A stretch of DNA of 64,000 nucleotides, taken from contig NZ_CP033969.1 of assembly GCF_003854935.1 (NCBI RefSeq), forward strand, positions 2,108,001-2,172,000, in the 5' to 3' direction. Source of the stretch: Cupriavidus pauculus (GTDB taxonomy: Bacteria; Pseudomonadota; Gammaproteobacteria; Burkholderiales; Burkholderiaceae). Position 1 is the first letter of the stretch. Each line of letters begins with the position of its first letter. Below, piece after piece: positions 29,040 through 37,844 of the stretch. The notes under the pieces are model-generated. The model saw only the letters and a list, made by a program, of their open reading frames with translations. It made no database searches and had not been told where the DNA came from. The position numbers were made by a program, and so were the translations under genes.

Positions 29040-31028
29040 TCAGGCCCGGGCCGGGCTGTCGAGCGGGCGGGTGGCCGGCGTCGACGCATGGCACGCCTTG
29101 CCGTGCCGCTTGGCGTCGTAGAGCGCCATGTCGGCGCGCATGAACAGCTCGCTGACCGACGTGCCCTGGTCGGGCCGGTGCAGCGCGCTGCCCACGCTGG
29201 CGGTGGCCACCAGCCGGTGCCCGTCGATCTCGAACGGCCGCATGGCCGCGTGGACCACTGTGTGGGCGATGCGCTCGACCGTGTTGGGGTTGCCCACGTC
29301 CTCCAGCACGATGGCGAACTCGTCGCCGCCAATCCGCGCCACGGCGTCGCCGCCGCGCACGCAGCCGCGCAGCCGTTCGGCAAACGCGACCAGCAACTGG
29401 TCGCCCACCGGGTGGCCGTGGGTGTCGTTCACGGCCTTGAAATCGTCCAGGTCCACCAGCAGCAGCGCGGTGCGATGGCCGTCGGCGTCGGCGCGGGCAA
29501 TGGTTTCCTGCAGCCGGCGGTCGAAGCCCTTGCGGTTGAGCAGGCCGGTCAGGTGGTCGGACAGCGTCTGCGCCTCCAGGCTGCGCAGCTTCTGGCGCTC
29601 GCCGGTGATGTCGCGCGCGAACATGTGCAGGCCCGTCAGCGCGTCCATCGCGTCGTTCCACGCGGGCTGGAACGTCATCTCCCAGGCCACGCCCTCGGCC
29701 GTCTCGCGCGTGCAGGTCACCGATTCGCCCAGCCAGGCCCGTTCCAGGTACGGCTTGTTGGCCATGTAGTCGGGCGTGCCCCACAGCTCGCGCAGCGTCA
29801 GCCCGGCGATCTGCGCCGTCGGCAGCCCGAAATGGCGCGCATAGGCGCGGTTGACGAAGACAAAGCGCTCGTCGGCATCGACAAAGGCCACCAGGTCCGG
29901 CACGTGGTTGGCGATGGCCGCCAGCCGCTTCTCGCTGGCGGCGGCGCTGTCCGTGGCGGCCTTGAGTGCCGCCTCGCGCTCGGTAAGCTGGGTCATCACG
30001 TCGGCAAACGCGCCGGCCAGCTCGCCGATCTCGTCGTCGCGGCGCACCGGCAGCTCGGCCACGGCGTTGGGCTGCTCGCAGAGCTTGCGCACCGAGCGGT
30101 GCAGGTGTTCCAGCGGCGCCAGCAGGTGGCGGATGGCCATCCACATCAGCCCGGCCGCGGCCAGCAGCGTCAGCAGGCCCAGCACGATGGCCCGGTGGCG
30201 CACCTCCACCAGCGGCGCGTACGCCTCGGCGGCGGGCAGCACGGAGACCACCTCCCAGCCATTCGATTCCAGCAGGTGGCGGGCCACCACCGGCTGCTCC
30301 GGCGCCAGCGCCTCCCAGCGCGATGCCGGCACCTCGGCGCCGCACGCCTCGCCCACGGGCCGCGCCGCCGCCAGCACCCTGCTGGCGTCGGGGTGCATCG
30401 CGTAGCGCGGATTCGGCCCGGCCGACACCAGGCAGTAGTAGCCGGTCACGCCCACGCGGTGGTGCGCCAGTTCGCGCAGGAAGTTGTCGGCCGACAGGTT
30501 CAGCACGCCGCCGACCACGCCACGCAGCCGCCCCTGCGCATCGCGCAGCGGCACGGCCAGGATCACGCCGGGTGCGCTGCTGTGCTTGCCCTGCAGCAGG
30601 TCGGAGACGGCAAAGTCGGCCCCGTTGACGATGGATTTGAAGTATTCGCGATCGCCGACGGTCATCTTGACCCCGTCGGGCACGGCGGTGCTGAAGGCGA
30701 GGGTGCCATCGGGCCAGGCCAGGAACGTGGCGTTGAAGTGCTCGGGCATGTCCACCGTGTCGGTGGCCAGCTGGCGCAGTTGCGCGCTGGGGCGATCCAG
30801 CACGGGCGCCAGCGTGCGCGCCAGGCGGCGCAGCACCACCGCGCGCGATTCGAGCTTGTCGTCCAACTGGTCCGCCACCAGCTTGACCAGGGTGTCCTGC
30901 TGGGCCTGGATGACTTGCTGCAGGCGCGTGTACGCGTAGAGCTGGGAAAACCCGACCCGCACCGCGAACACCAGCGTGACAACCGTCGCCGCCGCGATGG
31001 CCATCCGGTACTTCAGTGAGTGCCGCAT
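29040..31028 (-). CDS. Membrane sensor diguanylate cyclase (dCache-HAMP-PAS-GGDEF)
   Basis: This 662-residue protein has an N-terminal membrane anchor (IAAATVVTLVFAVRVGF), a periplasmic double-Cache-type sensor (about 35-275), a second membrane segment (GLLTLLAAAGLMWM), a HAMP-like linker, a PAS domain and a C-terminal GGDEF domain. The catalytic GGDEF is intact, and an I-site RGGD lies five residues before it, so it should make c-di-GMP under product control. I chose ATG 31028 because AAGAAGAG lies just upstream and the anchor begins soon after; the frame stays open to 31247. dCache domains usually bind small ligands such as amino acids or organic acids; the ligand is unknown. Divergence region 31029-31265 shows no clear operator. 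Confidence 0.9.
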   Translation of the reverse strand: MRHSLKYRMAIAAATVVTLVFAVRVGFSQLYAYTRLQQVIQAQQDTLVKLVADQLDDKLESRAVVLRRLARTLAPVLDRPSAQLRQLATDTVDMPEHFNATFLAWPDGTLAFSTAVPDGVKMTVGDREYFKSIVNGADFAVSDLLQGKHSSAPGVILAVPLRDAQGRLRGVVGGVLNLSADNFLRELAHHRVGVTGYYCLVSAGPNPRYAMHPDASRVLAAARPVGEACGAEVPASRWEALAPEQPVVARHLLESNGWEVVSVLPAAEAYAPLVEVRHRAIVLGLLTLLAAAGLMWMAIRHLLAPLEHLHRSVRKLCEQPNAVAELPVRRDDEIGELAGAFADVMTQLTEREAALKAATDSAAASEKRLAAIANHVPDLVAFVDADERFVFVNRAYARHFGLPTAQIAGLTLRELWGTPDYMANKPYLERAWLGESVTCTRETAEGVAWEMTFQPAWNDAMDALTGLHMFARDITGERQKLRSLEAQTLSDHLTGLLNRKGFDRRLQETIARADADGHRTALLLVDLDDFKAVNDTHGHPVGDQLLVAFAERLRGCVRGGDAVARIGGDEFAIVLEDVGNPNTVERIAHTVVHAAMRPFEIDGHRLVATASVGSALHRPDQGTSVSELFMRADMALYDAKRHGKACHASTPATRPLDSPARA

Positions 31029-31265
31029 GAATCTCTTCTTGTTTTTTATGCTGACCCGTTCCGCCTGCCTGGGCTTGACCGCCACGACCCTGCCCATCTT
31101 CGGGATGCACCGCTGCGATGCCTCCTCGGCAGACGGTTCAAAGCGTAGCAGAAACGCCATTGATTTTCGGCGCCGGGGGCCGGCCGGCACGTGTGACAGC
31201 CCACATGGCGGGCCGCTGGCGCACGCGCCGTGGCGGCGGCGCGACATGACGCGGTCGCCGCCCGG

Positions 31266-32126
31266 TCAGGGGCAGTCGGCCAGCGTGGCGGCCAGCCAGT
31301 CGATCACCGGCCGGAAGCGCGACGCGCCGCGGAATTCGGCCGGATAGGCCAGCCAGACCTCGCGCACCACCTCGGGCACGTTGCGCACCAGCGCCAGCCC
31401 GGCCTCGCCGGCACCCAGGTAGTGCGGCAGCAGCGCCACGCCCAGCACGGCGCGCACGCCTTCGCGCACGGCCAGGAAGCTGTTGGACTGGAACGAGAAA
31501 TGCCGCGCCTGCGCCTGCGGCCATTGCACCTCGGGCAGCGTGAAGCCTTCGTCCAGCAGCCCGCACAGCGGCGTCTCGCGCGCGTTGGCCTCGGCGGCCG
31601 ACATCGCGGCCGGCGCGTAGAGCCCGAAATGGATCGTGCCCACGCGCTGCGCGACCAGCGAATCCTCCTGCGGACGCGCCAGCCGCACCGCGATATGGGC
31701 GCGGCGCCGCGCCAGGCTGGTGACGCGGTTGTCCACCTCCAGCCGCAGTTCGACGTCGGGATGGCGCGCGTAGAACGCCGGCAGCCGGGGCGTCAGGAAA
31801 TGGCTGCCCAGCGACGCCGTGGCCGCCACGCGCACCACGCCCGAGACGCCGGTGCCGGCCCCCTCGATCTCGCGCAGCAGCCGGTCTGCCGACTGTTCCA
31901 TCTGGCGGGCGGCGGTCAGCGCGTTGCGGCCGGCCGCCGTCAGCACGAAGCTGCCATCCGTGCGCGTGGCAACCGGCTTGCCCAGCGCGGCTTCGAGCCG
32001 GCGAATGCGGCGGATGGCCGTGGCGTGCGTGATATCGAGCTCGCGCGCGCAGGCCGAATAGCTGCCCGCGCGCATCAGCGTGGACAGCGTGAGCAGGTCA
32101 TCCCAGGCGATTGTGCTTTTTTGCAC
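31266..32126 (-). CDS. LysR-family transcriptional regulator
   Basis: This 286-residue LysR protein has an N-terminal winged helix-turn-helix (TLSTLMRAGSYSACARELDI, then THATAIRRIRRLEAALGK) and a C-terminal effector domain. The start is GTG 32126, chosen because it keeps the usual WDDL-type lead-in to the HTH; no ATG is available before residue 18. The start codon lies inside a small palindrome (TGTGC-N6-GCACA), which would fit autorepression. It is divergent from an isochorismatase-family gene with 104 bp between, the classic layout for a regulator and its target. The effector is unknown. Confidence 0.87.
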   Translation of the reverse strand: MQKSTIAWDDLLTLSTLMRAGSYSACARELDITHATAIRRIRRLEAALGKPVATRTDGSFVLTAAGRNALTAARQMEQSADRLLREIEGAGTGVSGVVRVAATASLGSHFLTPRLPAFYARHPDVELRLEVDNRVTSLARRRAHIAVRLARPQEDSLVAQRVGTIHFGLYAPAAMSAAEANARETPLCGLLDEGFTLPEVQWPQAQARHFSFQSNSFLAVREGVRAVLGVALLPHYLGAGEAGLALVRNVPEVVREVWLAYPAEFRGASRFRPVIDWLAATLADCP

Positions 32127-32127
32127 A
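32112..32127. promoter_or_regulatory. Palindrome over the LysR start codon
   Basis: TGTGC (32112-32116) and GCACA (32123-32127) are inverted, separated by six Ts, and cover the GTG start of the LysR gene. It has the size of a LysR-type recognition element. Whether it is an operator is inferred. Confidence 0.4.
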
Positions 32128-32230
32128 GCTTGTGTGATTTGGTGGCGAATTGGCGTACAGCTTACCGCGCTCTACGATGCGTGCACACCACACGCCAACC
32201 CAGACACCCCCGCCGCCCCCGGGAGACGCC

Positions 32231-32842
32231 ATGACCGCCCCTGCCAAGCCCTTCACCCTGCTCGACGCCGCCGGCGCCAGCCGCCTGCCTTCCGCGTGGA
32301 CCGACGCCGTGCTCGTGCTGGTGGACCATCAGCGCGAATACATCGACGGCAAGCTGCCGCTGACCGGCATGCCGGCCGCCGTGGCCGAGTGCGCGGCGCT
32401 GCTGGCCCAGGCGCGCCGCCACGGCACGCCGGTCATCCACGTGATCCACGAAGGCAAGGCCGGTGGCGCGTTCGACCCCGCCAGCCCCCATGCCGCGATC
32501 ATCGAGGGCCTGACGCCGGCCGCCGGCGAGCAGACGGTGGCCAAGCACCTGCCGAACAGCTTCGCCGGCACCGATCTCGCGGCCCGGCTGGCCGCCACCG
32601 GCCGCAAGGAGCTGATCGTGGCCGGCTTCCAGACCCATATGTGCATCAGCGCCACCGTGCGCTCGGCATTGGACCACGGCTACCGCGTCACGCTGGTGGC
32701 CGCCGCCTGCGCCACGCGCGACCTGCCGGACCCGCTGGGCGGCCAGCCGCTGCCCGCCGCCGAACTGCACCGCGTGACGCTGGCGGCGCTGAACGACCGC
32801 TTTGCCACCGTGGTGGCCGACACGTCGGCATGGGCGGCGTGA
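32231..32842 (+). CDS. Isochorismatase-family cysteine hydrolase
   Basis: This 203-residue protein has the catalytic triad of the isochorismatase superfamily: Asp32 in LVLVDHQREY, Lys105 in TVAKHLPNSFAGT and Cys138 in GFQTHMCISATVRSA. Members hydrolyse amides or ethers, for example nicotinamide, N-carbamoylsarcosine or isochorismate; the sequence does not show which substrate. I chose ATG 32231 over upstream starts inside the LysR promoter. It is divergent from the LysR gene, which probably controls it. The HMCISATVRSA block resembles YcaC- and nicotinamidase-like hydrolases. Confidence 0.86.
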   Translation: MTAPAKPFTLLDAAGASRLPSAWTDAVLVLVDHQREYIDGKLPLTGMPAAVAECAALLAQARRHGTPVIHVIHEGKAGGAFDPASPHAAIIEGLTPAAGEQTVAKHLPNSFAGTDLAARLAATGRKELIVAGFQTHMCISATVRSALDHGYRVTLVAAACATRDLPDPLGGQPLPAAELHRVTLAALNDRFATVVADTSAWAA

Positions 32843-32990
32843 TCCGCTAAGCCGCTGAGCCACCGCCGGGCGGCGCGGCAGTGGACTCCCTTACATAAAA
32901 GCCGCCAGACCGCCGGCCGGGCTAGGGCATACTAGCGCCTTCGCTGCGCCGCCGTTCCCGGCCGCGCGCCCGTTTTCTCGCCGCCCCCGC

Positions 32991-34007
32991 ATGAAGCGCA
33001 TCCTCCTTATCAAGATCACGTCGCTGGGCGACATGGTCCACACGCTGCCCCTGCTGTACGACCTGCGTCGCGCCTATCCCGGTGCCAGGATTGACTGGAT
33101 CGCGGACGCCTCCTGCGCCGACATCCCGCGCTGGGCCGTCGGCGTCGACCGCGTCATCGCGCCGCCGCTGCGTCAGTTCAAGAAGAACGGCCGCAAGTGG
33201 CGCGACCTGCGCGGCATCCTCGGCGCGCTGCGCGACCTGCGGCGCGAGCGCTACGACGTGGCCATCGACGTCCACGGTGTGTTCAAGAGCGCCATCGCGG
33301 CCCGGCTGGCGCGCACGAACCGCCGGCTCGGCTATGCCGCCGAGTTCCTGGGCGAGGAAAAGGCGGTCTTTGCCTACACCGAGATCTTTGGCCCCCATGG
33401 CGACGCCAACTGCCGCCAGAAGATGCGGCTGGTCGTGGCCAATGCGCTTGGCTACGAGATCGAACCCCATGAATCGGCCGAACTGCGCGTGCCGCCCCCG
33501 GCCACGCCGCTGAACGCCGACGGCGTGCCGCGTGCGCTGCTGTTCCACGCCACCTCGCTCGATATCAAGAAATGGCCGCAGGCCAACTGGATCGAGGTCG
33601 GGCACCAGCTCGCGCGGCAGGGCTATCGTGTGCAACTGCCGTGGGGCTCGCAGAAGGAACACGACGAGGCCCAGGCGCTGGCCGCGGCCATGCCCAACGC
33701 GGAAGTGCTGCCGCGCATGTCGATCACCGAGGTCGCGCAGCGCGTGGACGCCGCGTCGCTGGTCGTCGGCATGGATACCGGCTTCGTCCATCTGGCCGAC
33801 GCGCTCGGCAAGCCCACCGTCATGCTGTTCACGGCCACGCGCCGCCATCACTTTGGCGTGGACAAGCCCGGCCAGTCGGTGTCGGTCGGCGACGACGGCG
33901 TGCAGCCGACCGTGGCCGAGGTGCTGCAGGCGATCGATCATGTCACGCACCGGTTTGCCGTTCCCGAGACCCAGCCGCTTCAGGCGGCCGGCACCCCGTC
34001 GGCGTAA
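32991..34007 (+). CDS. waaC: WaaC, lipopolysaccharide heptosyltransferase I
   Basis: This 338-residue glycosyltransferase family 9 enzyme adds the first heptose to Kdo2-lipid A on the cytosolic face of the inner membrane. It begins with the characteristic MKRILLIKITSLGDMVHTLP, and the C-terminal ADP-heptose domain contains LVVGMDTGFVHLADALGKPT, close to the family signature. E. coli WaaC has 319 residues. Its 3' end overlaps the convergent gene at 33980 by 28 bp. It is alone here, with no other LPS core genes beside it. Confidence 0.92.
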   Translation: MKRILLIKITSLGDMVHTLPLLYDLRRAYPGARIDWIADASCADIPRWAVGVDRVIAPPLRQFKKNGRKWRDLRGILGALRDLRRERYDVAIDVHGVFKSAIAARLARTNRRLGYAAEFLGEEKAVFAYTEIFGPHGDANCRQKMRLVVANALGYEIEPHESAELRVPPPATPLNADGVPRALLFHATSLDIKKWPQANWIEVGHQLARQGYRVQLPWGSQKEHDEAQALAAAMPNAEVLPRMSITEVAQRVDAASLVVGMDTGFVHLADALGKPTVMLFTATRRHHFGVDKPGQSVSVGDDGVQPTVAEVLQAIDHVTHRFAVPETQPLQAAGTPSA

Positions 34008-34657
34008 CGCCAGTACTCGAAGTCGACCACCGTCGAATTGCCGTTGGCGGTGACGAGGTCGAGCATGAACGCCTGGCGCCGGATCAGCATGCGCGCCAGG
34101 TAGCGCGCCCCGCGCCGCACGCCCGGCGGCGCGCCGGTCGGTTCGCCATGGCGCATCGCCAGCCGCAGGATGTGCACCGGCACGAACAGCTGCGGCGCGT
34201 TCATGCGCGCCAGCGCCGCTTCCGCATACAGCAGTGACGACTGGGCCAGCCCCGCAAAGCGGTTGCGGAGCTGCGCCAGCACCGGCGGCGGCAGCGTGGC
34301 GCCGGTGCCGGTCAGCCCCAGCGGCGTGACGCCGCGCACGTTGTCGCTCCACAGGCCGCCCACCACCACCAGCGGGTCGCGCTTCTGCGGCGGCGGCAGC
34401 GGCGACAGGTCCTCCCGGACGTAGAACATCTCGCCATTGAGGTCGTACAGGTGGCTGCGCAGCCCGAAGCGGCGCGCGTAGCCGATGATGCAGTCCATGT
34501 CCTCGTCGAACACCGGGCGCGCGTCGCGCGGCAGATAGCGGGGCCGGATCTCGAACAGGCCCGGCGAGGCGGCGTAGCGGCCGGTCCAGGTCCGCAGGCT
34601 GCTGGCGTCGGACGGATTTCCGGTGGTCGGGCGGGTGGTAGACAGTTCCAGCGACAT
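33980..34657 (-). CDS. Hypothetical protein convergent with waaC
   Basis: This 225-residue protein, from ATG 34657, has no signal peptide or membrane segment. A distinctive stretch is FDEDMDCIIGYARRFGLRSH, followed by LYDLNGEMFYVREDLSPLPP. Codon use looks like that of neighbouring genes. Its last 28 bp overlap the end of waaC on the other strand. The 152 bp upstream (34658-34809) are relatively AT rich and probably hold its promoter. I do not recognise a family and assign no function. Confidence 0.7.
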   Translation of the reverse strand: MSLELSTTRPTTGNPSDASSLRTWTGRYAASPGLFEIRPRYLPRDARPVFDEDMDCIIGYARRFGLRSHLYDLNGEMFYVREDLSPLPPPQKRDPLVVVGGLWSDNVRGVTPLGLTGTGATLPPPVLAQLRNRFAGLAQSSLLYAEAALARMNAPQLFVPVHILRLAMRHGEPTGAPPGVRRGARYLARMLIRRQAFMLDLVTANGNSTVVDFEYWRYADGVPAA

Positions 34658-34809
34658 CGGTGCGGGTGCGTGGCAGTGGGCAACCCACACACGCTACGCG
34701 CCGCACCGGCCCACGTCGTTAGGACGATTCTGCAAATCGGTGCTGAAATTTCTCTTCTGGCGGCCGGTTTGATGCCGGACAAACGAGACGCGGCCGCCGG
34801 GGGCGGGAA

Positions 34810-36006
34810 TCAGTGGACAAAACCGCCCTGCACAAAGCGCACCGGTTCCGCGTCCATCCGCAGCAGCAGCGCGGTCAGCCCGTCGGCCGGCGCGGCGCCC
34901 GTCCTTGCCACCTGTGTCGCCCGTGCCGCCTGCCCCGACGTGCAGAGCAGGCTTGCCTCGCTCCAGCCATTGCCGCCCGGCCCGGCCTGCGCGCGCAGCC
35001 AGCCATCGCGGTCGGCCAGCCAGACCGTGCCCGCCAGCCGTGCCGGATCGATGCCGGCCAGCCGCGCGAACACGGGCCACGCATCGGCCGAGGCCGCCAC
35101 GCAACCGGCGCGGAACGCCGGCGGGTTCGGCAGCGGCTGGCCGTCGCGCGTGACCAGCAGCGTCAGGAAGCGCGGATCGTCGACCGGCCAGGCGCCCGGC
35201 TGGCCGTCGAATGCCACCACGCGCACGCGCTGGCGGCCGCGCCAGTCGGCCAGCGTCCGCACGGGCGCCTGCGGACACCGCACCGCCACCTCGGGCAGCC
35301 GCAGCGGGATCGGCCAGCTACCCTGCGCGGCGGCACCGGTGCCGGCGGCCAGCGCCTTCATGTAGTCGATCACGGCCCAGGTCTGCGCGTCGTCGATTTG
35401 CCGCCCGAACCCGGGCATCGTCGCGCGCCCGGCGCCGTCGCGCATCCCTGCGGCGATATGCCAGAACAGTTCGCCCTCGGCGCGCCGGCCCAGCAGCGGG
35501 CTGGCGAACGTGGGCGGCCAGCGCGTCAGCGTGGCGGCCAGCGGACCTTCGCCCCGGCCATCGGCGCCGTGGCAGGCCGCGCAGTGGCGGGCGTAGACGC
35601 GCCCGCCCTCGGCGATGGCGTCGACGGTGAACGGTGCGGGATGGCGATGGAAGCTCGTCGGCGCGGCCGGCGTGAGCAGCAGCGCCGGCGATGGCCAGGG
35701 CGCGGCCACCAGCGCCAGCGCGCCCAGCCCAAGCCAGACGGCGCGGCGCCGCCGCCAGCCCAGCGCCACGGCCAGGCAGGCCAGCGCCACGGCCACGGCC
35801 ACCAGCGTCAGCGCCAGTTGCCGCGCCAGGCCCAGGTCGATCAGCAGCGTCTCGCCGGCGATGCGGTGCGTCCACGGCCACGCGGGCTGGCCGTGCCGGT
35901 CGCCGGTCCAGCCCAGCGCGTGCCACAGGCGCAGCAGGCCAAGCTGGGCCGCCTGCACCGCCTCCAGCAGCGCGTTGAGCCACGCCTGCGGGGGCGGGGC
36001 GGTCAT
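34810..36006 (-). CDS. Membrane-anchored c-type cytochrome in the sulfonate-type operon
   Basis: This 398-residue protein has two hydrophobic helices (about 60-83 and 90-112), then a cytochrome c domain with a heme motif CAACH (142-146) and a likely axial Met197 in ATMPGFG. A C-terminal domain of about 180 residues has no motif I can name. The mature domain should face the periplasm. The gene starts 3 bp after the ABC ATPase stop, so it belongs to the same transcript as the sulfonate-type transporter, an unusual partner. The TMPGFG block and single heme resemble the small cytochrome subunits that feed terminal oxidases or periplasmic oxidoreductases. Its electron donor is unknown. Confidence 0.8.
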   Translation of the reverse strand: MTAPPPQAWLNALLEAVQAAQLGLLRLWHALGWTGDRHGQPAWPWTHRIAGETLLIDLGLARQLALTLVAVAVALACLAVALGWRRRRAVWLGLGALALVAAPWPSPALLLTPAAPTSFHRHPAPFTVDAIAEGGRVYARHCAACHGADGRGEGPLAATLTRWPPTFASPLLGRRAEGELFWHIAAGMRDGAGRATMPGFGRQIDDAQTWAVIDYMKALAAGTGAAAQGSWPIPLRLPEVAVRCPQAPVRTLADWRGRQRVRVVAFDGQPGAWPVDDPRFLTLLVTRDGQPLPNPPAFRAGCVAASADAWPVFARLAGIDPARLAGTVWLADRDGWLRAQAGPGGNGWSEASLLCTSGQAARATQVARTGAAPADGLTALLLRMDAEPVRFVQGGFVH

Positions 36007-36009
36007 GGC

Positions 36010-36807
36010 TTACCAGCTTGCATCGAGACCCAGGTGGCGCAGCGCCTCGTGGCGCAGTTCGGCCAGCCGCGTGTCGCCGCGATGGCGCGGGTAGGGCAGG
36101 TCGACGCGGATCTCGGCGGTGATGCGCGCGGGCCGCTGGCTGAAGACGATCACGCGCTGGGCCAGGAACAGCGCCTCCTCCACATCGTGCGTGACCAGCA
36201 GCGCCGAGAAGCCGGCGCGCTGCCAGAGTTCCACGAGGTCGCCCTGCATCGCCAGCCGGGTCAGCGAATCGAGCTTGCCCAGCGGTTCGTCCAGCACCAG
36301 CAGGCGCGGATCGTTGACCAGCGCGCGCGCCAGGGCCACGCGCTGGGCCATGCCGCCCGACAACTGGTGCGGAAACGCCCGCGCAAACGCCTCCAGCCCC
36401 ACGCGCTTCAACGCCGCATCCACGCGATGGCCCTCGCGGCGCAGCAGGCCGCGCGCCTGCAGGCCCAGCGCCACGTTGTCGCGCACGCGGCGCCACGGGT
36501 ACAGCGTCGGGTCCTGGAACACGACGATGCGCGACGGGTCGGGCCGGTCGATCGGCGCGTCGTCCTGCAGGATCTGGCCCTGCGACGGCTGATCGAGCCC
36601 GGCCACCAGCCGCAGCAGCGTGGACTTGCCGCAGCCGCTGGGCCCCAGCAGCGCGACGAATTCGCCCGGCGCCACGGCCAGGTTCACGCCGTCGAGCACG
36701 GGCAGCGCCTGGTCGCCGTCGCCAAACGCGTGGCTGACGGCGCGGATGTCGATGCGGGCGCCGCGCGCGGCGCGGTCGGCGGTGGGTTGCACAGTGCCGG
36801 CTACCAT
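36010..36807 (-). CDS. SsuB/TauB-like ABC transporter ATP-binding protein
   Basis: This 265-residue ATPase of the nitrate/sulfonate/taurine class has Walker A GPSGCGKST, Q-loop VFQDPTLYPW, ABC signature LSGGMAQR, Walker B LLVLDEP and H-loop LLVTHDVEEAL. All key residues look intact. I chose ATG 36807, which overlaps the permease stop by 7 bp; the frame is open to 37086 but that part shadows the permease. The missing N-terminus of the neighbouring binding protein probably leaves it without a working substrate partner. Confidence 0.88.
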   Translation of the reverse strand: MVAGTVQPTADRAARGARIDIRAVSHAFGDGDQALPVLDGVNLAVAPGEFVALLGPSGCGKSTLLRLVAGLDQPSQGQILQDDAPIDRPDPSRIVVFQDPTLYPWRRVRDNVALGLQARGLLRREGHRVDAALKRVGLEAFARAFPHQLSGGMAQRVALARALVNDPRLLVLDEPLGKLDSLTRLAMQGDLVELWQRAGFSALLVTHDVEEALFLAQRVIVFSQRPARITAEIRVDLPYPRHRGDTRLAELRHEALRHLGLDASW

Positions 36808-37829
36808 TTGACGGTTCCTTTCTGCCAGGACAGCGCGCGGTCGCGCACCGCGAACAGCAGCGTGATGACGCCCGAGAACAGCAGCGCCATCACGATCAGC
36901 GCCGCATACATGTTGACGTACGACGCCCAGCCCTGGGCCCAGGTCAGGTACCAGCCGAGCCCGGATTTCACGCCCATCATCTCGGCCGTGACCAGCACCG
37001 AGAACGATGCGCCCAGCCCCATGAACAGGCCGACGAACACCTGCGGCAGCGCGGCCGGAATGGCCACGCGCAGCACCAGGAACCATTCGGAGGCGCCCAT
37101 CGTGCGCGCCACGTCGTAGTAGCTCTTATTGACGCCGGCCACGCCGGACCACGTCAGCACGGCCACCGGAAAGGCCGTGGCCAGCGCGATCAGGAACACC
37201 GCCGCCGCGTAGCTGGACGGGAAGAAGTAGAACGTCAGCGGCAGCAGCGCCGTCGACGGCAGCGGCCCCAGCACCCGCAGCACCGGATGCACCCAGTAGC
37301 CGATGCGCCGCGACCAGCCGATCGACACCCCGATCAGAAAGCCGGCCACGCCGCCGTAGGCCACGCCAAAGCCCAGCAGCTTCACCGTGTTCAGCACGCT
37401 GTCGCCCAGCCGCCGCCAGTCGTCGACGTAGACCTCGATCAGCGCCTGCGGCGGCGCAAAGAACGGGGTGGGCAGCGTTGCGGTCTTGGCGGTCAGGATT
37501 TCCCAGGCGGCCAGCCCCAGCGGCAGCGCCACCAGCCACGGGCCGGCCTGGCGCAGCGCCGGGTCTGCGCGCCGCAGCGGGCGCAGGTAGCCGCCGGCCA
37601 GCGCCACGGCCAGCAGCCCGGCGGCGGCCACCAGCACCGCGATGCCCAGTTCCTCGGTATAGGCCCAGTCGCTGAAGCCGGCCACCTTGTTGGGCCAGCG
37701 CAGCGTGACCAGGCCAAAGGCGCCCCAGGCCAGCGCGGCGACGATGCCGGCCGGCCAGACCCTGGCGGCCGGGCGCGTGGCCCCGCCGTGCAGCAGCGGG
37801 GCGTCGAGCGTTTGCGACGACGTTGCCAT
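36801..37829 (-). CDS. SsuC/TauC-like ABC transporter permease
   Basis: This 342-residue inner-membrane permease of the sulfonate/taurine class is longer than SsuC (about 263). The first 100 residues add two extra helices (AGIVAALAWGAFGLVTL and ELGIAVLVAAAGLLAVALAG) not expected in SsuC. The core has the usual six-helix layout with the EAA-type loop YYDVARTMGASEWFLVLRVA. It starts 15 bp after the binding-protein remnant and overlaps the ATPase start by 7 bp. Confidence 0.87.
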   Translation of the reverse strand: MATSSQTLDAPLLHGGATRPAARVWPAGIVAALAWGAFGLVTLRWPNKVAGFSDWAYTEELGIAVLVAAAGLLAVALAGGYLRPLRRADPALRQAGPWLVALPLGLAAWEILTAKTATLPTPFFAPPQALIEVYVDDWRRLGDSVLNTVKLLGFGVAYGGVAGFLIGVSIGWSRRIGYWVHPVLRVLGPLPSTALLPLTFYFFPSSYAAAVFLIALATAFPVAVLTWSGVAGVNKSYYDVARTMGASEWFLVLRVAIPAALPQVFVGLFMGLGASFSVLVTAEMMGVKSGLGWYLTWAQGWASYVNMYAALIVMALLFSGVITLLFAVRDRALSWQKGTVKW

Positions 37830-37844
37830 GTTCGGTCTCCGGTG

